A stretch of 64,000 nucleotides of DNA from Kineococcus endophyticus (lineage in GTDB: Bacteria; Actinomycetota; Actinomycetes; Actinomycetales; Kineococcaceae). The stretch is taken from NCBI RefSeq assembly GCF_040796495.1, contig NZ_JBFNQN010000015.1:62001-126000 (forward strand), read 5' to 3'. The position numbers and the translations under genes were made by a program. Of this stretch, positions 44,348 through 54,868 are shown one piece after another (the first letter of the stretch is position 1; the number at the start of each line of letters is the position of its first letter). The notes under the pieces were generated by a model. It worked only from the letters and a program-made list of their open reading frames with translations. It did no database searches and was not told the origin of the DNA.

Positions 44348-44792
44348 GCAGGGCCGTCACGAGCATGCTGCCCGCCATCCCCAGGCCGCAGACCCGGGGA
44401 CGGCGGGCGGCGGCCACCAGCCACCCGGCCGCCACGAGGACGGCCGGCAGGCCGGTCACCCCGGCGGTCGCGTGCAGGTGGGCCCCGCCGAGGGACGGCG
44501 CGTGGGAGGACGCGGGCAGCCACCACAGCAGCGCGACCGTGGCCATCAGGTCGACCGGCACCGGGCTGGGGACGCCGCTGCGACGGGCGGCCGCCGCCGC
44601 GGCCCAGGCGGCGCCCCAGCCGGCCAGCGTGAGGACCGGGGTGAGCAGGAACGGCACCGCCAGACCGCACGCGGCCAGCAGGCACTGGGCCATCGCCGCG
44701 GTCATGACGGCCGCCGCCGCGCGGGAGGTCCGGAAACCGGCGAGCGCCGCGGCGACCCCGACCAGCCCTGCGGCGAGGTGGAGGTGCGTCAC
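44331..44792 (-). CDS. Small membrane protein downstream of amine oxidase
   Basis: 153-aa protein with four hydrophobic helices and a His-containing loop ([19 protein letters not shown]). GTG 44792 overlaps the amine oxidase stop by 4 bases, so it is co-translated with it. The loop histidines could bind copper, which the oxidase needs; this is only a suggestion. No family recognised. Confidence 0.65.
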   Translation of the reverse strand: MTHLHLAAGLVGVAAALAGFRTSRAAAAVMTAAMAQCLLAACGLAVPFLLTPVLTLAGWGAAWAAAAAARRSGVPSPVPVDLMATVALLWWLPASSHAPSLGGAHLHATAGVTGLPAVLVAAGWLVAAARRPRVCGLGMAGSMLVTALLTSLR

Positions 44793-46693
44793 CCCTCCCG
44801 GTGGCAGTGGGCGCCCGCCGAGGGCGGCACGTCGAGGGTGGGGTTGCGGTCGAAGAACCCGACGGGTTTGAGGACGAACCCCGTGTGGTCGACGGGCATG
44901 ATCGGCCAGTCCTCCGGCCGCGGGACGTGCGTCAGCCCGAACGTGTGCCACACGACGAGGTCGGTGGCCTCGAGGTTGCGGTCCCCCGCGACGTAGGTGG
45001 GCAGACCCGCTCCGCCGTGGTGCTGGTTGACGAAGTCGCCGGCCGAGTAGCGCTGGTCCGGGTCGAAGGCCGTCACCCACAGGTGGTCCGTCGCGAACCC
45101 CGCGCGCCGCTGGATGGAGGAGTCGTCCGCCGCCAGCAGCGTCGGCTGTCCCTCGGGGAACAGCGCGTACGCCACGGGCCGGCCGAGCGCGTTGAGGCGT
45201 CCCGGGTTCGACACGTGCCACACCCGCGCGCGGGCGGGGTCGGCCTGGCGGCGGGCGGCCAGTTCGGTCCGCAGCGGCGTGACCGACGTCGTGAACGCGT
45301 TGCCGCGCGGGTTCTCCGGCCCGACCGGGACGCGCTCGACCTGCACCTCCTCGACCGAGTTCTCGTACCCGTCCACGGCCATGTCGAGGCGGGCGCTGAA
45401 CAGGTGCTGGTGGTAGGGGGCGCCCAGACCCGGCGCGATCTCCGACGAGTAGGGGTACCCCTCCCCGGGGTAGGCGGAGGTGAAGACGACCCCCGTGGCC
45501 TTGGCCTCGAACTCGATGGTCCCGTCGAGGTAGAGGTACCAGTAGAACCCGTAATCGTAGTTCCCGATGGTCGTGAAGAACGACACGACGAGCCGGCGCT
45601 GGCGCCGCACGGTGCTGCTGCCCGCCCACAGGTCGGTGTGCTTGAAGAGGATCCCGGTGTCCTCCTCGTGGATGCAGACGGCGTTCGGCAGGACCCGTGG
45701 GTTCCCGCGCTCGTCCGCGATGGTCGCGTCGAGGTAGGTGATCTCGCCGACGCAGTCGCAGCCCAGCTCAAGGGCGTTGGCGTACCGGCCGACGAGGTAC
45801 TCCCCCGTGTCGAAGTAGTTCTGCCACGAGCGGACCGGGGAGGGGTCGGCGTACGGCACGACCATCTCGGCGATCGAGGCGCGGTGGACGATCGGGCGGT
45901 CGCGGCCCTGGTCCCGGTCGTGGAACGAGACCTGGTGCAGCACCAGACCTTCCCGGGCGTCGAACCCCACCCGGACGGAGAAGTTCTCCCACTGCAGCAG
46001 GTCGCCGTCGAGGGTGAAGCTGGGGCCCTCGGGCTGGGTGATCGAGATCGGCTTCTGCGTCGTGCGGTGCTCGCCGCGCACGGCGGGGTCGTCGAAGTTC
46101 CCCGACACCGACGGCACGGGCACGGCGCCGAGGTCGAGGACCTGGGTCACCTCGCGGGCGATGACGTCGACGTACCCGACGAGCCCGTCCACCGGGTGCG
46201 CCCAGGCGAGGTCGGCGGGGTGCTCCTGGACGAAGGCGAGACCGCGCAGGATGCGGCGGCCGACCTCCTCGGGGTACTCGAAGACGCCGGCCGACAGCGG
46301 GGCGACGCGCACGGTGGCGACGTCGAGGTCGCGGGCGGCCAGCGCGGCGAGCCACCGGCCGTCCGTGGCGAGCAACTGCTCGACGAGCTCGAACTCCTCG
46401 TCGAGCACGGGCAGCTGCCCGTCGACGGCGGCGTCCAGGTCGCTCGAGCGCAGGACCGTCCGCGCCGTCAGGTCGACGAGGACGTCGCGGGCGGCGACGA
46501 CGCGCACGTCGTGCAGCAGGGCGCGGGCCCGGCGCGGTGGCGTCGCGGCGGCGAGTTCCGCCTTCGTCGGTTCGTCGAGCCCCACGTAGGCGAAGCGGGT
46601 GGACTCGCGGACGAGCCCCTTGGCGTCCAGCACCTCACGGACGGCGGCGATCTCGTCGGCGGTCAACGAGGACAACGGGTGGCCGGTGGTCAT
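44789..46693 (-). CDS. tynA: Copper-containing primary-amine oxidase (TPQ enzyme)
   Basis: 634-aa copper amine oxidase that deaminates primary amines to aldehyde, H2O2 and NH3. The topaquinone precursor is Tyr379 in [10 protein letters not shown]; the copper histidines are in [11 protein letters not shown] and the C-terminal [12 protein letters not shown] region. Two small N3/N2-type domains precede the large catalytic domain. Size and Tyr position resemble the Arthrobacter phenylethylamine/histamine oxidases, which lack a signal peptide, as here. AGAGGAG precedes the ATG. Substrate class inferred, exact amine unknown. Confidence 0.93.
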   Translation of the reverse strand: MTTGHPLSSLTADEIAAVREVLDAKGLVRESTRFAYVGLDEPTKAELAAATPPRRARALLHDVRVVAARDVLVDLTARTVLRSSDLDAAVDGQLPVLDEEFELVEQLLATDGRWLAALAARDLDVATVRVAPLSAGVFEYPEEVGRRILRGLAFVQEHPADLAWAHPVDGLVGYVDVIAREVTQVLDLGAVPVPSVSGNFDDPAVRGEHRTTQKPISITQPEGPSFTLDGDLLQWENFSVRVGFDAREGLVLHQVSFHDRDQGRDRPIVHRASIAEMVVPYADPSPVRSWQNYFDTGEYLVGRYANALELGCDCVGEITYLDATIADERGNPRVLPNAVCIHEEDTGILFKHTDLWAGSSTVRRQRRLVVSFFTTIGNYDYGFYWYLYLDGTIEFEAKATGVVFTSAYPGEGYPYSSEIAPGLGAPYHQHLFSARLDMAVDGYENSVEEVQVERVPVGPENPRGNAFTTSVTPLRTELAARRQADPARARVWHVSNPGRLNALGRPVAYALFPEGQPTLLAADDSSIQRRAGFATDHLWVTAFDPDQRYSAGDFVNQHHGGAGLPTYVAGDRNLEATDLVVWHTFGLTHVPRPEDWPIMPVDHTGFVLKPVGFFDRNPTLDVPPSAGAHCHREG

Positions 46694-46708
46694 GGGGCTC
46701 CTCTGTGA

Positions 46709-46724
46709 GTCTCCGGCGGGAGAC
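46709..46724. promoter_or_regulatory. Inverted repeat before amine oxidase
   Basis: GTCTCC-GGCG-GGAGAC, 6-bp arms, 16 bases before the amine oxidase start. Candidate operator for one of the neighbouring TetR proteins. Confidence 0.4.
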
Positions 46725-46733
46725 GAAAAGAGT

Positions 46734-46753
46734 AGGACGGAGGGAGCCGTCCT
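46734..46753 (-). terminator. Intrinsic terminator of the tetR gene
   Basis: Starting 12 bases after the leftward tetR stop, AGGACGG and CCGTCCT (7-bp arms, 6-base loop) form a hairpin followed on the transcript by ACTCTTTTCG. The U-rich stretch is short but unusual in this GC-rich DNA. Confidence 0.5.
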
Positions 46754-46765
46754 GGGAAGACCCGG

Positions 46766-47356
46766 TCAGCGGGAGATCTGGGCGAGGTGGGCGTCGAGCG
46801 CGGCGCGCTGCTGGTGCGGCGTCAGCAGGGGTTCCTCGGCGACGACGAACGTCTGGGCCCCCATGAGGAAGGCCAGCAGGTGGGCCGCGGCCAGGTCCGC
46901 GTCGACCGTCGGGGGGACGTCCCCCGCGCGACGCGCCTCCTGCAACCAGCCCACGACCTGCGTCCGCCACTCCCGCAGCGCCACGGCGTTGACGCCCGCG
47001 AAACGGTCGTCGGCGACGGTCCGCCCCCAGAACGAGACGACGATGCGCGCCTCCAGCACCCGCGTCTCGTCCAGCGGAAGCACCTCGAGGCAGAACGCCC
47101 GCAGCGCGTCCAGCCCGCGCCGATCACCGATCGCCGCCGCCACCCGGTCGTTCGTCTGGGCGAACACGTACTCGAACGATGCCTGCAGCAGTTCGTCCTT
47201 GCCGGCGAAGTACCGGTTCAGCGCACCGTTGGCGTACCCGGCCTCCGCGGCGATGTCCCGCATCGTCACCGAGTCCAGCCCGTGCCGGGCCACGAGGCGC
47301 CAGGTCACGTGGATGATCTCGCGGCGGCGCGCGGTGTGGTCGACGAGACGGGGCAT
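46766..47356 (-). CDS. TetR-family regulator
   Basis: 196-aa BetI-like repressor: REIIHVTWRLVARHGLDSVTMRDIAAEAGYANGALNRYFAGKDELL at residues about 12-56, then a ligand domain with WGRTVADDRF and a TQVVGWLQEAR helix. It lies between the amine oxidase and the heparinase-like gene; the former is its probable target. No cysteine-rich or redox feature beyond one Cys. Confidence 0.87.
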   Translation of the reverse strand: MPRLVDHTARRREIIHVTWRLVARHGLDSVTMRDIAAEAGYANGALNRYFAGKDELLQASFEYVFAQTNDRVAAAIGDRRGLDALRAFCLEVLPLDETRVLEARIVVSFWGRTVADDRFAGVNAVALREWRTQVVGWLQEARRAGDVPPTVDADLAAAHLLAFLMGAQTFVVAEEPLLTPHQQRAALDAHLAQISR

Positions 47357-47397
47357 GACGCCGGGAACGCTAGCAGCGGGTCTGCCAGGGTGGACGC

Positions 47398-49191
47398 GTG
47401 CTTCCCCGGTCCGGCGCTGCCCTGCCCCCCGGCCGCGTCCCCGCGAGCGAGGTGGACGCCGTGCTCGCGGCGGCCCGGGCGGACAGGGACCTCCCGTGGC
47501 CGCAGACCACCGCGAGCACGTGGGCGCGGGTGCGCCGCGACGGTGACCGCACCGGGCACGAGGCGCTCGTCGCCGCCCTCACCCACCGCACGTCCCGGGC
47601 CGTGCTGGCCGCCCTCGCCGACCCGGACGACCCGGCCCTGCTCGACGTCGTCGCGGACGCGGTCCTGCTGCGCTGCGAGCAGTCGAGCTGGTGCTGGCCC
47701 GCCCACGACGACACGCTCGTGCCCGACCCCGCGCGCCCCGTCCTCGACCTCGGCGCCGGGGAGGTCGCCGGCCAACTGGCCTGGACCGACCACCTCCTCG
47801 GCGACCGCCTCGACGAGCGCTGGCCCGGACTGCGCGCCCGGTTGCGGCTCGAGGTGCGGGTGCGCGTCCTGGACCCGTTCCGGCAGCGGCGGGACTGGCA
47901 CTGGCTCGGACTCGACGGTGACGTCCACAACTGGAACCCCTGGATCCACGGCAACGTCCTCACCGCCGCCCTCGCCCTGACGGAGGGGGACGAGCGGGCC
48001 GAGCTGGTCGCGCTCGCCCTCGAGGGCATCGACCGCTACGTCGCGGCCCTCCCGGCGGACGGTGCCACCGACGAGGGGTTCGACTACTGGTTCAACGGCG
48101 CGTGCCGCGCGATCGAGGCGCTCGACCTCGTCCGGGACTGGACGACGGAGCCACGGTTGCGGGCGACGACGGGTTTCCCCTCCGCCCTGCACCTCGGCGG
48201 GACGTGGCACGCCTCCTTCGCCGACTCCCGGGGCCGCGCCGCCGACGACCTGCCCTGGCACGCCCTGCACGCGGCGGCCCGCGCGGTGGGCGACGTCGAG
48301 GCGCAGGCGCACGCGGCGTTCCTCGCCGCGGAACAGGAACGGGCCGGGCGCCCCCGGGTCGACGTCCGCGTGGGGCTCGGGCGGGTCGTGCGCGAACTGG
48401 CCGACGACGGGTGGTGGGTGGAACGGGAACGGGCCGTCGCTCCCCCGCTGCCGCAGCGGTCGCTGCTGTCGTCGCTGGAGGTCCTCGTCGCCCGGTCGAA
48501 CTCCCTGGGCGTCGCGGTGAAGGGCGGTCACGACGACGAGCACCACAACCACTGCGACGTCGGGTCGCTCGTCGTAGCCCTGCACGGGGTCCCCGTGGTG
48601 GTCGACCCCGGCCGGCCCATCTACACCGCCGCGACGTTCGGACCGGACCGGTACGGGACCTGGACGATGGGCAGCGCCTGGCACTCCGTGCCGCAGCTGG
48701 GCGGGGTCGACCAGGCGCCCGGTCGCAGCAGCGCGGCGCGCGGGTTCACGCTCCGCCTCGCGGAGGACGCCGACGAGGTCGCGATGGACCTCCAGGACGC
48801 CTACCCGGGCAGCGGGGTGCGGTCGTGGCGGCGCACCGTCCGGCTCGACCGGCGCCGGGACGAGGTCCTGCTGAGCGACCGGTGGAGCGGCGCCGCCGCC
48901 GGAACGGCCTCCGCCGTGCACCTCGTCCTCGCCGGTGAGGTCGGGCTGGCGGCGGGGCGCGCGGTCGTCGAGGCGCTCGACGGGGTGGGTGCGCTCGAGC
49001 TGTCCTGGGACCCGTCGTCGGTGGTCAGGGCCGGTCTGGAGGTGCGGGAACTCGACGACCCGATGCTCACCGGGGTGTGGGGTGGGCGGCTGACACGGCT
49101 GCGACTGGAACTGCCACCCGCGCCTGACGGTGCGCTGGACGTCACCTGCAGGCGGTCCACTCCCGGATGCGGAGGGTCCGGCACGCGCTGA
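47398..49191 (+). CDS. Heparinase II/III-family protein
   Basis: 597-aa polysaccharide-lyase-like protein: an alpha-helical N-terminal half (about 1-320) with [18 protein letters not shown] and [19 protein letters not shown], then the heparinase II/III beta domain with [21 protein letters not shown] carrying the family's His/Asp cluster. No signal peptide is visible, so it may act on imported oligosaccharides in the cytoplasm. It could feed uronates to the uxaC pathway, but it is 30 kb away. GTG 47398 follows AGGGTGG. Confidence 0.87.
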   Translation: MLPRSGAALPPGRVPASEVDAVLAAARADRDLPWPQTTASTWARVRRDGDRTGHEALVAALTHRTSRAVLAALADPDDPALLDVVADAVLLRCEQSSWCWPAHDDTLVPDPARPVLDLGAGEVAGQLAWTDHLLGDRLDERWPGLRARLRLEVRVRVLDPFRQRRDWHWLGLDGDVHNWNPWIHGNVLTAALALTEGDERAELVALALEGIDRYVAALPADGATDEGFDYWFNGACRAIEALDLVRDWTTEPRLRATTGFPSALHLGGTWHASFADSRGRAADDLPWHALHAAARAVGDVEAQAHAAFLAAEQERAGRPRVDVRVGLGRVVRELADDGWWVERERAVAPPLPQRSLLSSLEVLVARSNSLGVAVKGGHDDEHHNHCDVGSLVVALHGVPVVVDPGRPIYTAATFGPDRYGTWTMGSAWHSVPQLGGVDQAPGRSSAARGFTLRLAEDADEVAMDLQDAYPGSGVRSWRRTVRLDRRRDEVLLSDRWSGAAAGTASAVHLVLAGEVGLAAGRAVVEALDGVGALELSWDPSSVVRAGLEVRELDDPMLTGVWGGRLTRLRLELPPAPDGALDVTCRRSTPGCGGSGTR

Positions 49192-49201
49192 TGCTGGTGG
49201 C

Positions 49202-50740
49202 GTGACCGAGCAGATGGAAACCACCGCTCCCGGCGCGCCGACGACGAACGACGCGGGCATCCCCGTCGCGAGCGACGAGCACTCCCTGACCCAGGGTCCC
49301 GGCGGCGGGATCCTGCTGCACGACGCGTACCTCATCGAGAAGATGGCGCAGTTCAACCGCGAACGCGTCCCCGAGCGTGTCGTGCACGCCAAGGGCGGCG
49401 GCGCCTTCGGCGAGTTCCGCGTGACGGGCGACGTCTCGGCGTACACCCGCGCCGCTCTCTTCCAGCCGGGCACCACGACGCCCGTGCTCGCGCGCTTCTC
49501 CACCGTGGCCGGTGAGTCCGGGACCCCGGACACCTGGCGCGACCCGCGCGGGTTCTCGCTGAAGTTCTACACGTCCGAGGGGAACTACGACCTCGTCGGC
49601 AACAACACCCCCGTCTTCTTCGTCAAGGACCCGCTGAAGTTCCAGGACTTCATCCGCTCCCAGAAGCGCCGCGCCGACACGCACCTGCGCGACCACGACA
49701 TGCAGTGGGACTTCTGGACCCTCTCCCCCGAGTCCGCGCACCAGGTGACGTGGCTCATGGGTGACCGCGGCATCCCGCGGACGTGGCGGCACATGAACGG
49801 CTACGGCTCGCACACGTTCCAGTGGATCGACGCCGAGGGGAAGCGCACCTGGGTCAAGTACCACTTCACGACCGACCAGGGCGCGGAGTTCTTCACCCAG
49901 GACGAGGCCGACCAGATGGCCTCGATCGACACGGACTACCACATCCGCGACCTGAGCGAGCACATCCGCGACGGGGAGTTCCCCTCGTGGACCCTCTCGG
50001 TCCAGCTCATGCCCGACGAGGACGCCGCCGGGTACCGGTTCAACCCGTTCGACGTCACGAAGGTCTGGCCGCACAGCGACTACCCGCTGCACGAGGTCGG
50101 GAAGCTCACGCTGAACCGGAACCCGGAGAACTACTTCGCGGAGATCGAGCAGGCCGCCTTCGAGCCGTCGAACATGGTGCCGGGCATCGGCGTCAGCCCG
50201 GACAAGATGCTGCTGGGCCGCATGTTCAGCTACGCCGACGCGCACCGCTACCGCATCGGCGCGAACTACGCCCAGCTGCCGGTGAACCACGCGACGTCCC
50301 CCGTCAACAGCTACGCCAAGGACGGGGCCATGCGCTACAGCAACCCCGGTGACCCGGTCTACGCCCCGAACTCCTACGGCGGACCGGCCGCCGACCCCCA
50401 GCGGGCCGGCCACACCGGACGCTGGGACGCGGGCGGCGAGCCCGTCCGCGCCGCCTACGAGCAGCACGCCGAGGACGACGACTGGGGCCAGGCCCGGTCG
50501 CTCCTCAACGACGTGATGGACGAGGACGCGCGCGGCCGCTTCGTCGACAACGTCGTGGGGCACCTGCTCAACGGCGTCAGCGACGCCGTGCTGACGCGCG
50601 CCTTCGCCTACTGGGACGCCGTCGACGGCGAGATCGGCCGGCGGATCCGCGAGGGCGTGTCGGCCAAGCAGGACCTGACGGACCCCAAGGCCGAGGAGCA
50701 GGGGAACTCCGCCCGCAGCTCGGCGCAGCACAAGGCCTGA
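49202..50740 (+). CDS. katA: Haem catalase (small-subunit type)
   Basis: 512-aa monofunctional catalase converting H2O2 to O2 and water. Catalytic His62 ([11 protein letters not shown]) and Asn135 (VGNNTPVFF) have the standard 73-residue spacing; the proximal Tyr is in [14 protein letters not shown] near residue 345. No C-terminal flavodoxin-like domain, so clade 1/3. GTG 49202 is used; ATG 49214 is a close alternative. Ends 9 bases from the convergent TetR gene. It could deal with H2O2 from the amine oxidase. Confidence 0.94.
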   Translation: MTEQMETTAPGAPTTNDAGIPVASDEHSLTQGPGGGILLHDAYLIEKMAQFNRERVPERVVHAKGGGAFGEFRVTGDVSAYTRAALFQPGTTTPVLARFSTVAGESGTPDTWRDPRGFSLKFYTSEGNYDLVGNNTPVFFVKDPLKFQDFIRSQKRRADTHLRDHDMQWDFWTLSPESAHQVTWLMGDRGIPRTWRHMNGYGSHTFQWIDAEGKRTWVKYHFTTDQGAEFFTQDEADQMASIDTDYHIRDLSEHIRDGEFPSWTLSVQLMPDEDAAGYRFNPFDVTKVWPHSDYPLHEVGKLTLNRNPENYFAEIEQAAFEPSNMVPGIGVSPDKMLLGRMFSYADAHRYRIGANYAQLPVNHATSPVNSYAKDGAMRYSNPGDPVYAPNSYGGPAADPQRAGHTGRWDAGGEPVRAAYEQHAEDDDWGQARSLLNDVMDEDARGRFVDNVVGHLLNGVSDAVLTRAFAYWDAVDGEIGRRIREGVSAKQDLTDPKAEEQGNSARSSAQHKA

Positions 50741-50749
50741 CGCCGGCGC

Positions 50750-51379
50750 TCAGTCGTCCGCCGGGTCGGGGCGGGTCGTGGACCACGACAGCTCCAGCCC
50801 GGCGAACAACCGGTCCAGCGTCTGCCGGATGGCGTGCCGCGCAGCCGCTTGCAGCGGCGCCCCGAGGTGGTCGACCTCCAGACCCGAGACGACGGACAGG
50901 ACGAGGCGGGCGTCCGTGCGTGGACTCGGCGAGCCGAGGGCTGCGACGGTCGCCTCCACGTGGGCGTGCAGGCTCTGCAACCAGGCGGTGGACGCGCGCT
51001 GCAGGTCGTCACGCCGGGCGGCCGCGGTGAGGAACTCGTACTCGGTGATGAGTTGCCACCGGTGCTCGGTGAGGCCGGTGATGACGAAGTCCGCCACGCG
51101 CGCCGCGACCCGGGAGGTGGTGAGGTCTGCGCCGAAGGTGGCGATGGCCGCCACCACCCGGGCCGTCTCGCGCTGGGTGTGGCGGGAGAAGGCCGCGGTG
51201 ATCAGCGCGTCCTTGTCCTGGAAGTAGTAGGTGGTCGTGCCGAGGGGGACACCGGCCTCGGCTGCGACGACACGCATCGACAGACCCTGGATGCCGTCGC
51301 GGCCGATGACCCGCAGCGCCGCGTCGACGATGTCCGTCCTCCGTTGCGCCCCCTTGCGGCTGGTCCCACCGGTGGTCAC
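50750..51379 (-). CDS. TetR-family regulator
   Basis: 209-aa repressor with helix-turn-helix [47 protein letters not shown] (about 14-58) and a TetR_C-like ligand domain. GTG 51379 overlaps the SDR stop by 4 bases, so it is the second gene of an SDR-tetR operon and probably controls it through the CGTACG repeats upstream of the SDR. Confidence 0.87.
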   Translation of the reverse strand: MTTGGTSRKGAQRRTDIVDAALRVIGRDGIQGLSMRVVAAEAGVPLGTTTYYFQDKDALITAAFSRHTQRETARVVAAIATFGADLTTSRVAARVADFVITGLTEHRWQLITEYEFLTAAARRDDLQRASTAWLQSLHAHVEATVAALGSPSPRTDARLVLSVVSGLEVDHLGAPLQAAARHAIRQTLDRLFAGLELSWSTTRPDPADD

Positions 51380-52161
51380 GGGGCCGCCAGAGCTCCCCGC
51401 TCCTCGGCGATGGAGTTCCCGCCGTCGACCACGAGCACCTGACCGGTGACGTAGGACGCCCCCGGCGAGGCGAGGAAGGCCACGAGTGCCGCGACCTCCT
51501 CGGGGCGACCCGGACGGCGCATGGGGGTGGCCCGTCCCATGTCCACCTCGTGCGGTGAGGACGAACTCGTCTCGATCCAGCCCGGGGCGACCGCGTTGCA
51601 CGTGATGCCGCGGTCCGCCAGGTCGACCGCGAGGGACCGGGTCAGCCCGACCGTGGCGGCCTTGGCGGCGTGGTACGCCGCATCCCCGGCGTAGGCCATG
51701 ACGGGGCCCGAGACCGACGACACCGTGACGACCCGCCCGGCCTGTGCGGGCAGGTGGGGCAGGGCGGCGCGCGTGACGAGGAACGTGGTGTCGAGGTTGC
51801 GCGACATCCCGGCCCGCCAGTCCTCCAGGGACGTGGACTCCAGCGCGGTGGGTTCCTCGGACCCCGACACCGAGACCATGCCGGCGTTGTTCACGAGGAC
51901 GTCGAGACGACCGAACGCGTCGACCGCCGTCTGCACCAACGCCTGCGCGGTGTCGGGGTCGGTGAGGTCACCCACGAACCCCTCCGCCGTCGCCCCGTCG
52001 CGGCGCAGCTCGGCCACGCGGTCGTCGATGCGGGAGGTCGTCGCGGCCAGGACGACGGCGAAGTCGCGGGCGAGCAGGCGAGCGCAGGCGAACCCGATCC
52101 CGGTGGGACTGCCGGCGCCCGTGACGAGAGCGACCGGCCGTTCGGAGTGCGTCGAGGTCAT
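51376..52161 (-). CDS. SDR-family oxidoreductase
   Basis: 261-aa classical SDR with [10 protein letters not shown] cofactor loop, NNAGMVS, Ser in VSSVSG and catalytic YHAAK. CAGGAGCGGAC precedes ATG 52161. Actinobacterial relatives are annotated as 3-oxoacyl-ACP reductase or alcohol dehydrogenase; the substrate is not known. Confidence 0.9.
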   Translation of the reverse strand: MTSTHSERPVALVTGAGSPTGIGFACARLLARDFAVVLAATTSRIDDRVAELRRDGATAEGFVGDLTDPDTAQALVQTAVDAFGRLDVLVNNAGMVSVSGSEEPTALESTSLEDWRAGMSRNLDTTFLVTRAALPHLPAQAGRVVTVSSVSGPVMAYAGDAAYHAAKAATVGLTRSLAVDLADRGITCNAVAPGWIETSSSSPHEVDMGRATPMRRPGRPEEVAALVAFLASPGASYVTGQVLVVDGGNSIAEERGALAAP

Positions 52162-52178
52162 GTCCGCTCCTGTGAAGT

Positions 52179-52192
52179 CGTACGTCCGTACG
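52179..52192. promoter_or_regulatory. CGTACG double site before SDR-tetR operon
   Basis: CGTACG-TC-CGTACG, two self-palindromic hexamers separated by 2 bases, 18 bases upstream of the SDR start. Candidate site of the TetR protein encoded downstream. Confidence 0.5.
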
Positions 52193-52231
52193 GGTTCAGC
52201 ATGGGCTTCCGTCCACCCGGCGCACAAGGGG

Positions 52232-52696
52232 TCAGGCCAGCTCGTGGAACCGGATGCAGACGAACCCCGGCTCGGGACGGGCCACGCCCACGACGACGGT
52301 CCGCGTCAGCCACTCGTGCTGCGGGGCGTCGGTCTGGAACTGCGCCGACGTCCGGTAGTAGAACTCGCTCTCGTCGACGGGGTCACCGGCGTCGACGCGG
52401 GCCTCGACCTCGGGGGTGGAGACCCAGAACCCGCGGTTGCGGATGTCGACGACCGCGCCGTCGTCGGCCTGGAGGAGGTACCGCGCATCGAGTTCGGTGC
52501 CGTTGGCGCGCGTGACGGACCAGTCGCCGCCGTGCGGGAGGACCGTCCCCCGCAGGCGCGGGCCCTCGACGGTGCCGCCGGTGATCGGCGTGAACCAGAC
52601 CTCTTCGCGCTCACCGCGCCCGATGCGCAGGGCGGGGGCGCACGCGACGCGGGCCTCGAAGGCGAAGTGCAGGGACGGTGGCAGCGGTGCAGACAT
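52232..52696 (-). CDS. DUF3237-family protein
   Basis: 154-aa protein resembling DUF3237: [13 protein letters not shown] at the start, [49 protein letters not shown] and the [26 protein letters not shown] end. A beta-barrel of unknown role, sometimes near aromatic degradation genes. GGAGGGTTCCG precedes the ATG. Divergent from the serine hydrolase. Confidence 0.85.
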   Translation of the reverse strand: MSAPLPPSLHFAFEARVACAPALRIGRGEREEVWFTPITGGTVEGPRLRGTVLPHGGDWSVTRANGTELDARYLLQADDGAVVDIRNRGFWVSTPEVEARVDAGDPVDESEFYYRTSAQFQTDAPQHEWLTRTVVVGVARPEPGFVCIRFHELA

Positions 52697-52736
52697 CGGA
52701 ACCCTCCAGGGTCGTCGGCGGACAGGCAGAGTCGTA

Positions 52737-52749
52737 TCAGGAAACCTGA
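52737..52749. promoter_or_regulatory. TCAGG-AAA-CCTGA inverted repeat
   Basis: Perfect 5-bp inverted repeat with a 3-base centre, 41 bases upstream of the DUF3237 start in the region shared with the serine hydrolase gene. Size and A-rich centre resemble TetR-family operators. The regulator is not identified. Confidence 0.45.
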
Positions 52750-52867
52750 CGGATTGGGAGGGCTGCCGGTCTTGTGCCGGGCCACCTCGCCGTGCTGCAC
52801 TCGTACGGTCGTCCCACTCCGGCGTCCCTCCCGGGGCCGCCGTCGACCACCCGCGAGAGGAAGCCCC

Positions 52868-54025
52868 GTGTCCCGGCAGCACCCCGGAGTCCTCGCCGAC
52901 CTCGACCTCTTCAGCGGCGCCCCGCAGATCGACCACTTCGGCCGCATGGCCGAGGTCGTCGGCACCCGGGCCATGGCTGCCTCCTCGCACCCGCGGCCGT
53001 GGCCCGAGGGCGACCGCGTGGACCTGCCCTCGACGTTCTCCTTCGACGGCTCCGAGCCCTCGCTCGAGGAGTTCCTCGACGAGACCGAGACGTCCGCGGT
53101 GCTCGTCCTGCACGAGGGCCGCGTCGTCCACGAGCGGTACTTCCGGACCGGCGGCCCCGACGTGCCGTGGATGTCCATGTCGGTCGCGAAGAGCTTCGTC
53201 GCGACCCTCGTCGGCATCGCCGTCTCCGAGGGTCTGATCCGTGACGTCGAGGACCCGATCAGCGACTACGTGCCCGTCGACCCCGGCTCCGCGTACGACG
53301 GGGTGCCCATCCGCAGCGTGCTGCAGATGTCCTCCGGCGCCGTGTGGAACGAGGACTACAGCGACCCCGAGGCCGACGCCCTGCGTCTGGCCCGGGCCAC
53401 CTCCGGTCAGGGGGGGAACCTCGACACGGTCGTCGCGACGCTGGGCCGTGAGCGCGAACCCGACACGCTGTGCCGGTACAACTCCTGCGACACCCAGGCC
53501 CTCGCCGCCCTCGTCCGGCGGGCGAGCGGCCGGCACCTCGCCGACTACATGCAGGAGAAGCTCTGCGAACCGCTGGGGTTCCAGCACGAGGGCGCCTGGG
53601 TCGTGGACCCGAGCGGTGTCGAGATGGGCTTCGCCGGCGTGAACCTCGTCGCCCGCGACTTCGCCCGGCTCGGCGAGCTGTACCGCAACGGCGGTGAGGT
53701 CGACGGGGTGCAGGTCGTCCCGGCGGAGTGGATCCACGCCGCCACCACCTCGTCGCTGCCGCACCTGGAGGCGGGCAAGGTCGTCGTCGGGGGCGGGACC
53801 ACGCCGGAGGGGTACGGGTACCAGTGGTGGCTGCCGCCGGGCGAGCGCGAGGAGTGGATGGCCGCGGGCGTCTACAACCAGTACGTGTACGTCGACCCGG
53901 CGAACTCCGTGACCGTCGTCAAGCTGTCCGCGAACCGCAGGTACGGCACGGCGGACGCCGAGAGCGCCCACCGCGAGGCCCAGTCCCTGGAACTCCTGCG
54001 CGCGATCGCCCGCAGCTTCGACTGA
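52868..54025 (+). CDS. Serine hydrolase (class C beta-lactamase fold)
   Basis: 385-aa protein with the penicillin-binding SxxK motif SVAK (Ser105) and the YNS (YxN) motif, close in layout to 6-aminohexanoate-dimer hydrolase and carboxylesterase EstB types. No signal peptide is seen, so it acts in the cytoplasm and is unlikely to be a resistance beta-lactamase. GTG 52868 follows GAGAGGA. The natural ester or amide substrate is unknown. Confidence 0.87.
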   Translation: MSRQHPGVLADLDLFSGAPQIDHFGRMAEVVGTRAMAASSHPRPWPEGDRVDLPSTFSFDGSEPSLEEFLDETETSAVLVLHEGRVVHERYFRTGGPDVPWMSMSVAKSFVATLVGIAVSEGLIRDVEDPISDYVPVDPGSAYDGVPIRSVLQMSSGAVWNEDYSDPEADALRLARATSGQGGNLDTVVATLGREREPDTLCRYNSCDTQALAALVRRASGRHLADYMQEKLCEPLGFQHEGAWVVDPSGVEMGFAGVNLVARDFARLGELYRNGGEVDGVQVVPAEWIHAATTSSLPHLEAGKVVVGGGTTPEGYGYQWWLPPGEREEWMAAGVYNQYVYVDPANSVTVVKLSANRRYGTADAESAHREAQSLELLRAIARSFD

Positions 54026-54028
54026 GGT

Positions 54029-54796
54029 TCACCCCTCCTCGCGCAGCCGTCGCGGCGAGCGTCCCGTCACCGCCCGGCAGGTCTTGTTGAAGGCCTGCAG
54101 GTCGGGGATGCCCACCGTGGCGGCGACCGCGCTGACGGACATCGTCGTCCGCGTCAACAGGTGCACGGCGTGCTCGATGCGCCGGCGACGCACGTACCCC
54201 GCGATCGTCTGCCCCGTGGTGCGGGAGAACACGCGCGTGAGGTGGTCGGGCGAGACCCCGACCGTCCGGGCGATCTCCGGGACCGTGACCACGTCGCCCA
54301 GGTGCGCCTCGACGTAGGACATGGTCTCGGCGACGTAGTTCTCCGCCAGACCCGGCGTCCCGGGTTGGGGGCGTACGGCGTCGCGCAGGCGGAGCAGCAC
54401 CATCCACACGTCCGCGCGGGTGCGTTCGGGGAACGCCGCCGCGCTGGCGACGGCCGAGGCCATGAGGTCGGTGAACACCGGCAGGTTCGGACCGGCCGTG
54501 ACGACGAGCGCGCGCGGGCCCGTCGCGTCCAGCACGGGAGCGCGGACGTGGGCGTAGAGGTGTTGCGACGGCCCGCGGTAGCGGTACCGGACGGGGGTCG
54601 CCGGTCGCACCAGGGACAGGCTGCCCGGGGTGATGGGGTGGGTCGTGCCGTCCACCTCGAGGTCGGCCGTGTACTCGTACAGGTGCAGCGACCAGAGGTC
54701 GGGCAGCTCGAACTCGTCCACCGCGCGGTCCCGCCCGTGGACGCTCCGGCCCTGCGCCACGACCTGCGGCGGTCCGGTCAGGTCGACGCCGAGCAT
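54029..54796 (-). CDS. AraC-family transcriptional regulator
   Basis: 255-aa regulator with a cupin-like N-terminal half (about 15-110; SLHLYEYTADLEVDGTTHPITPGSLSLVRP) and C-terminal double helix-turn-helix (about 155-255; VPEIARTVGVSPDHLTRVF and VSAVAATVGIPDLQAFNKTCRAVTGRSPRRLR). It is divergent from the PhyH dioxygenase gene and probably activates it. Confidence 0.9.
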   Translation of the reverse strand: MLGVDLTGPPQVVAQGRSVHGRDRAVDEFELPDLWSLHLYEYTADLEVDGTTHPITPGSLSLVRPATPVRYRYRGPSQHLYAHVRAPVLDATGPRALVVTAGPNLPVFTDLMASAVASAAAFPERTRADVWMVLLRLRDAVRPQPGTPGLAENYVAETMSYVEAHLGDVVTVPEIARTVGVSPDHLTRVFSRTTGQTIAGYVRRRRIEHAVHLLTRTTMSVSAVAATVGIPDLQAFNKTCRAVTGRSPRRLREEG

Positions 54797-54868
54797 GCCG
54801 CTTTCCTACCAGCAGACGTCGGGTCTCCGCCACGACGAGCCCCTCCGGCCGCGCCTAGCGTCGATCCC

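Noticed and set aside
52868-54025. A beta-lactamase resistance gene
   Set aside because: No signal peptide, and overall layout is that of 6-aminohexanoate-dimer hydrolase/esterase-type serine hydrolases.
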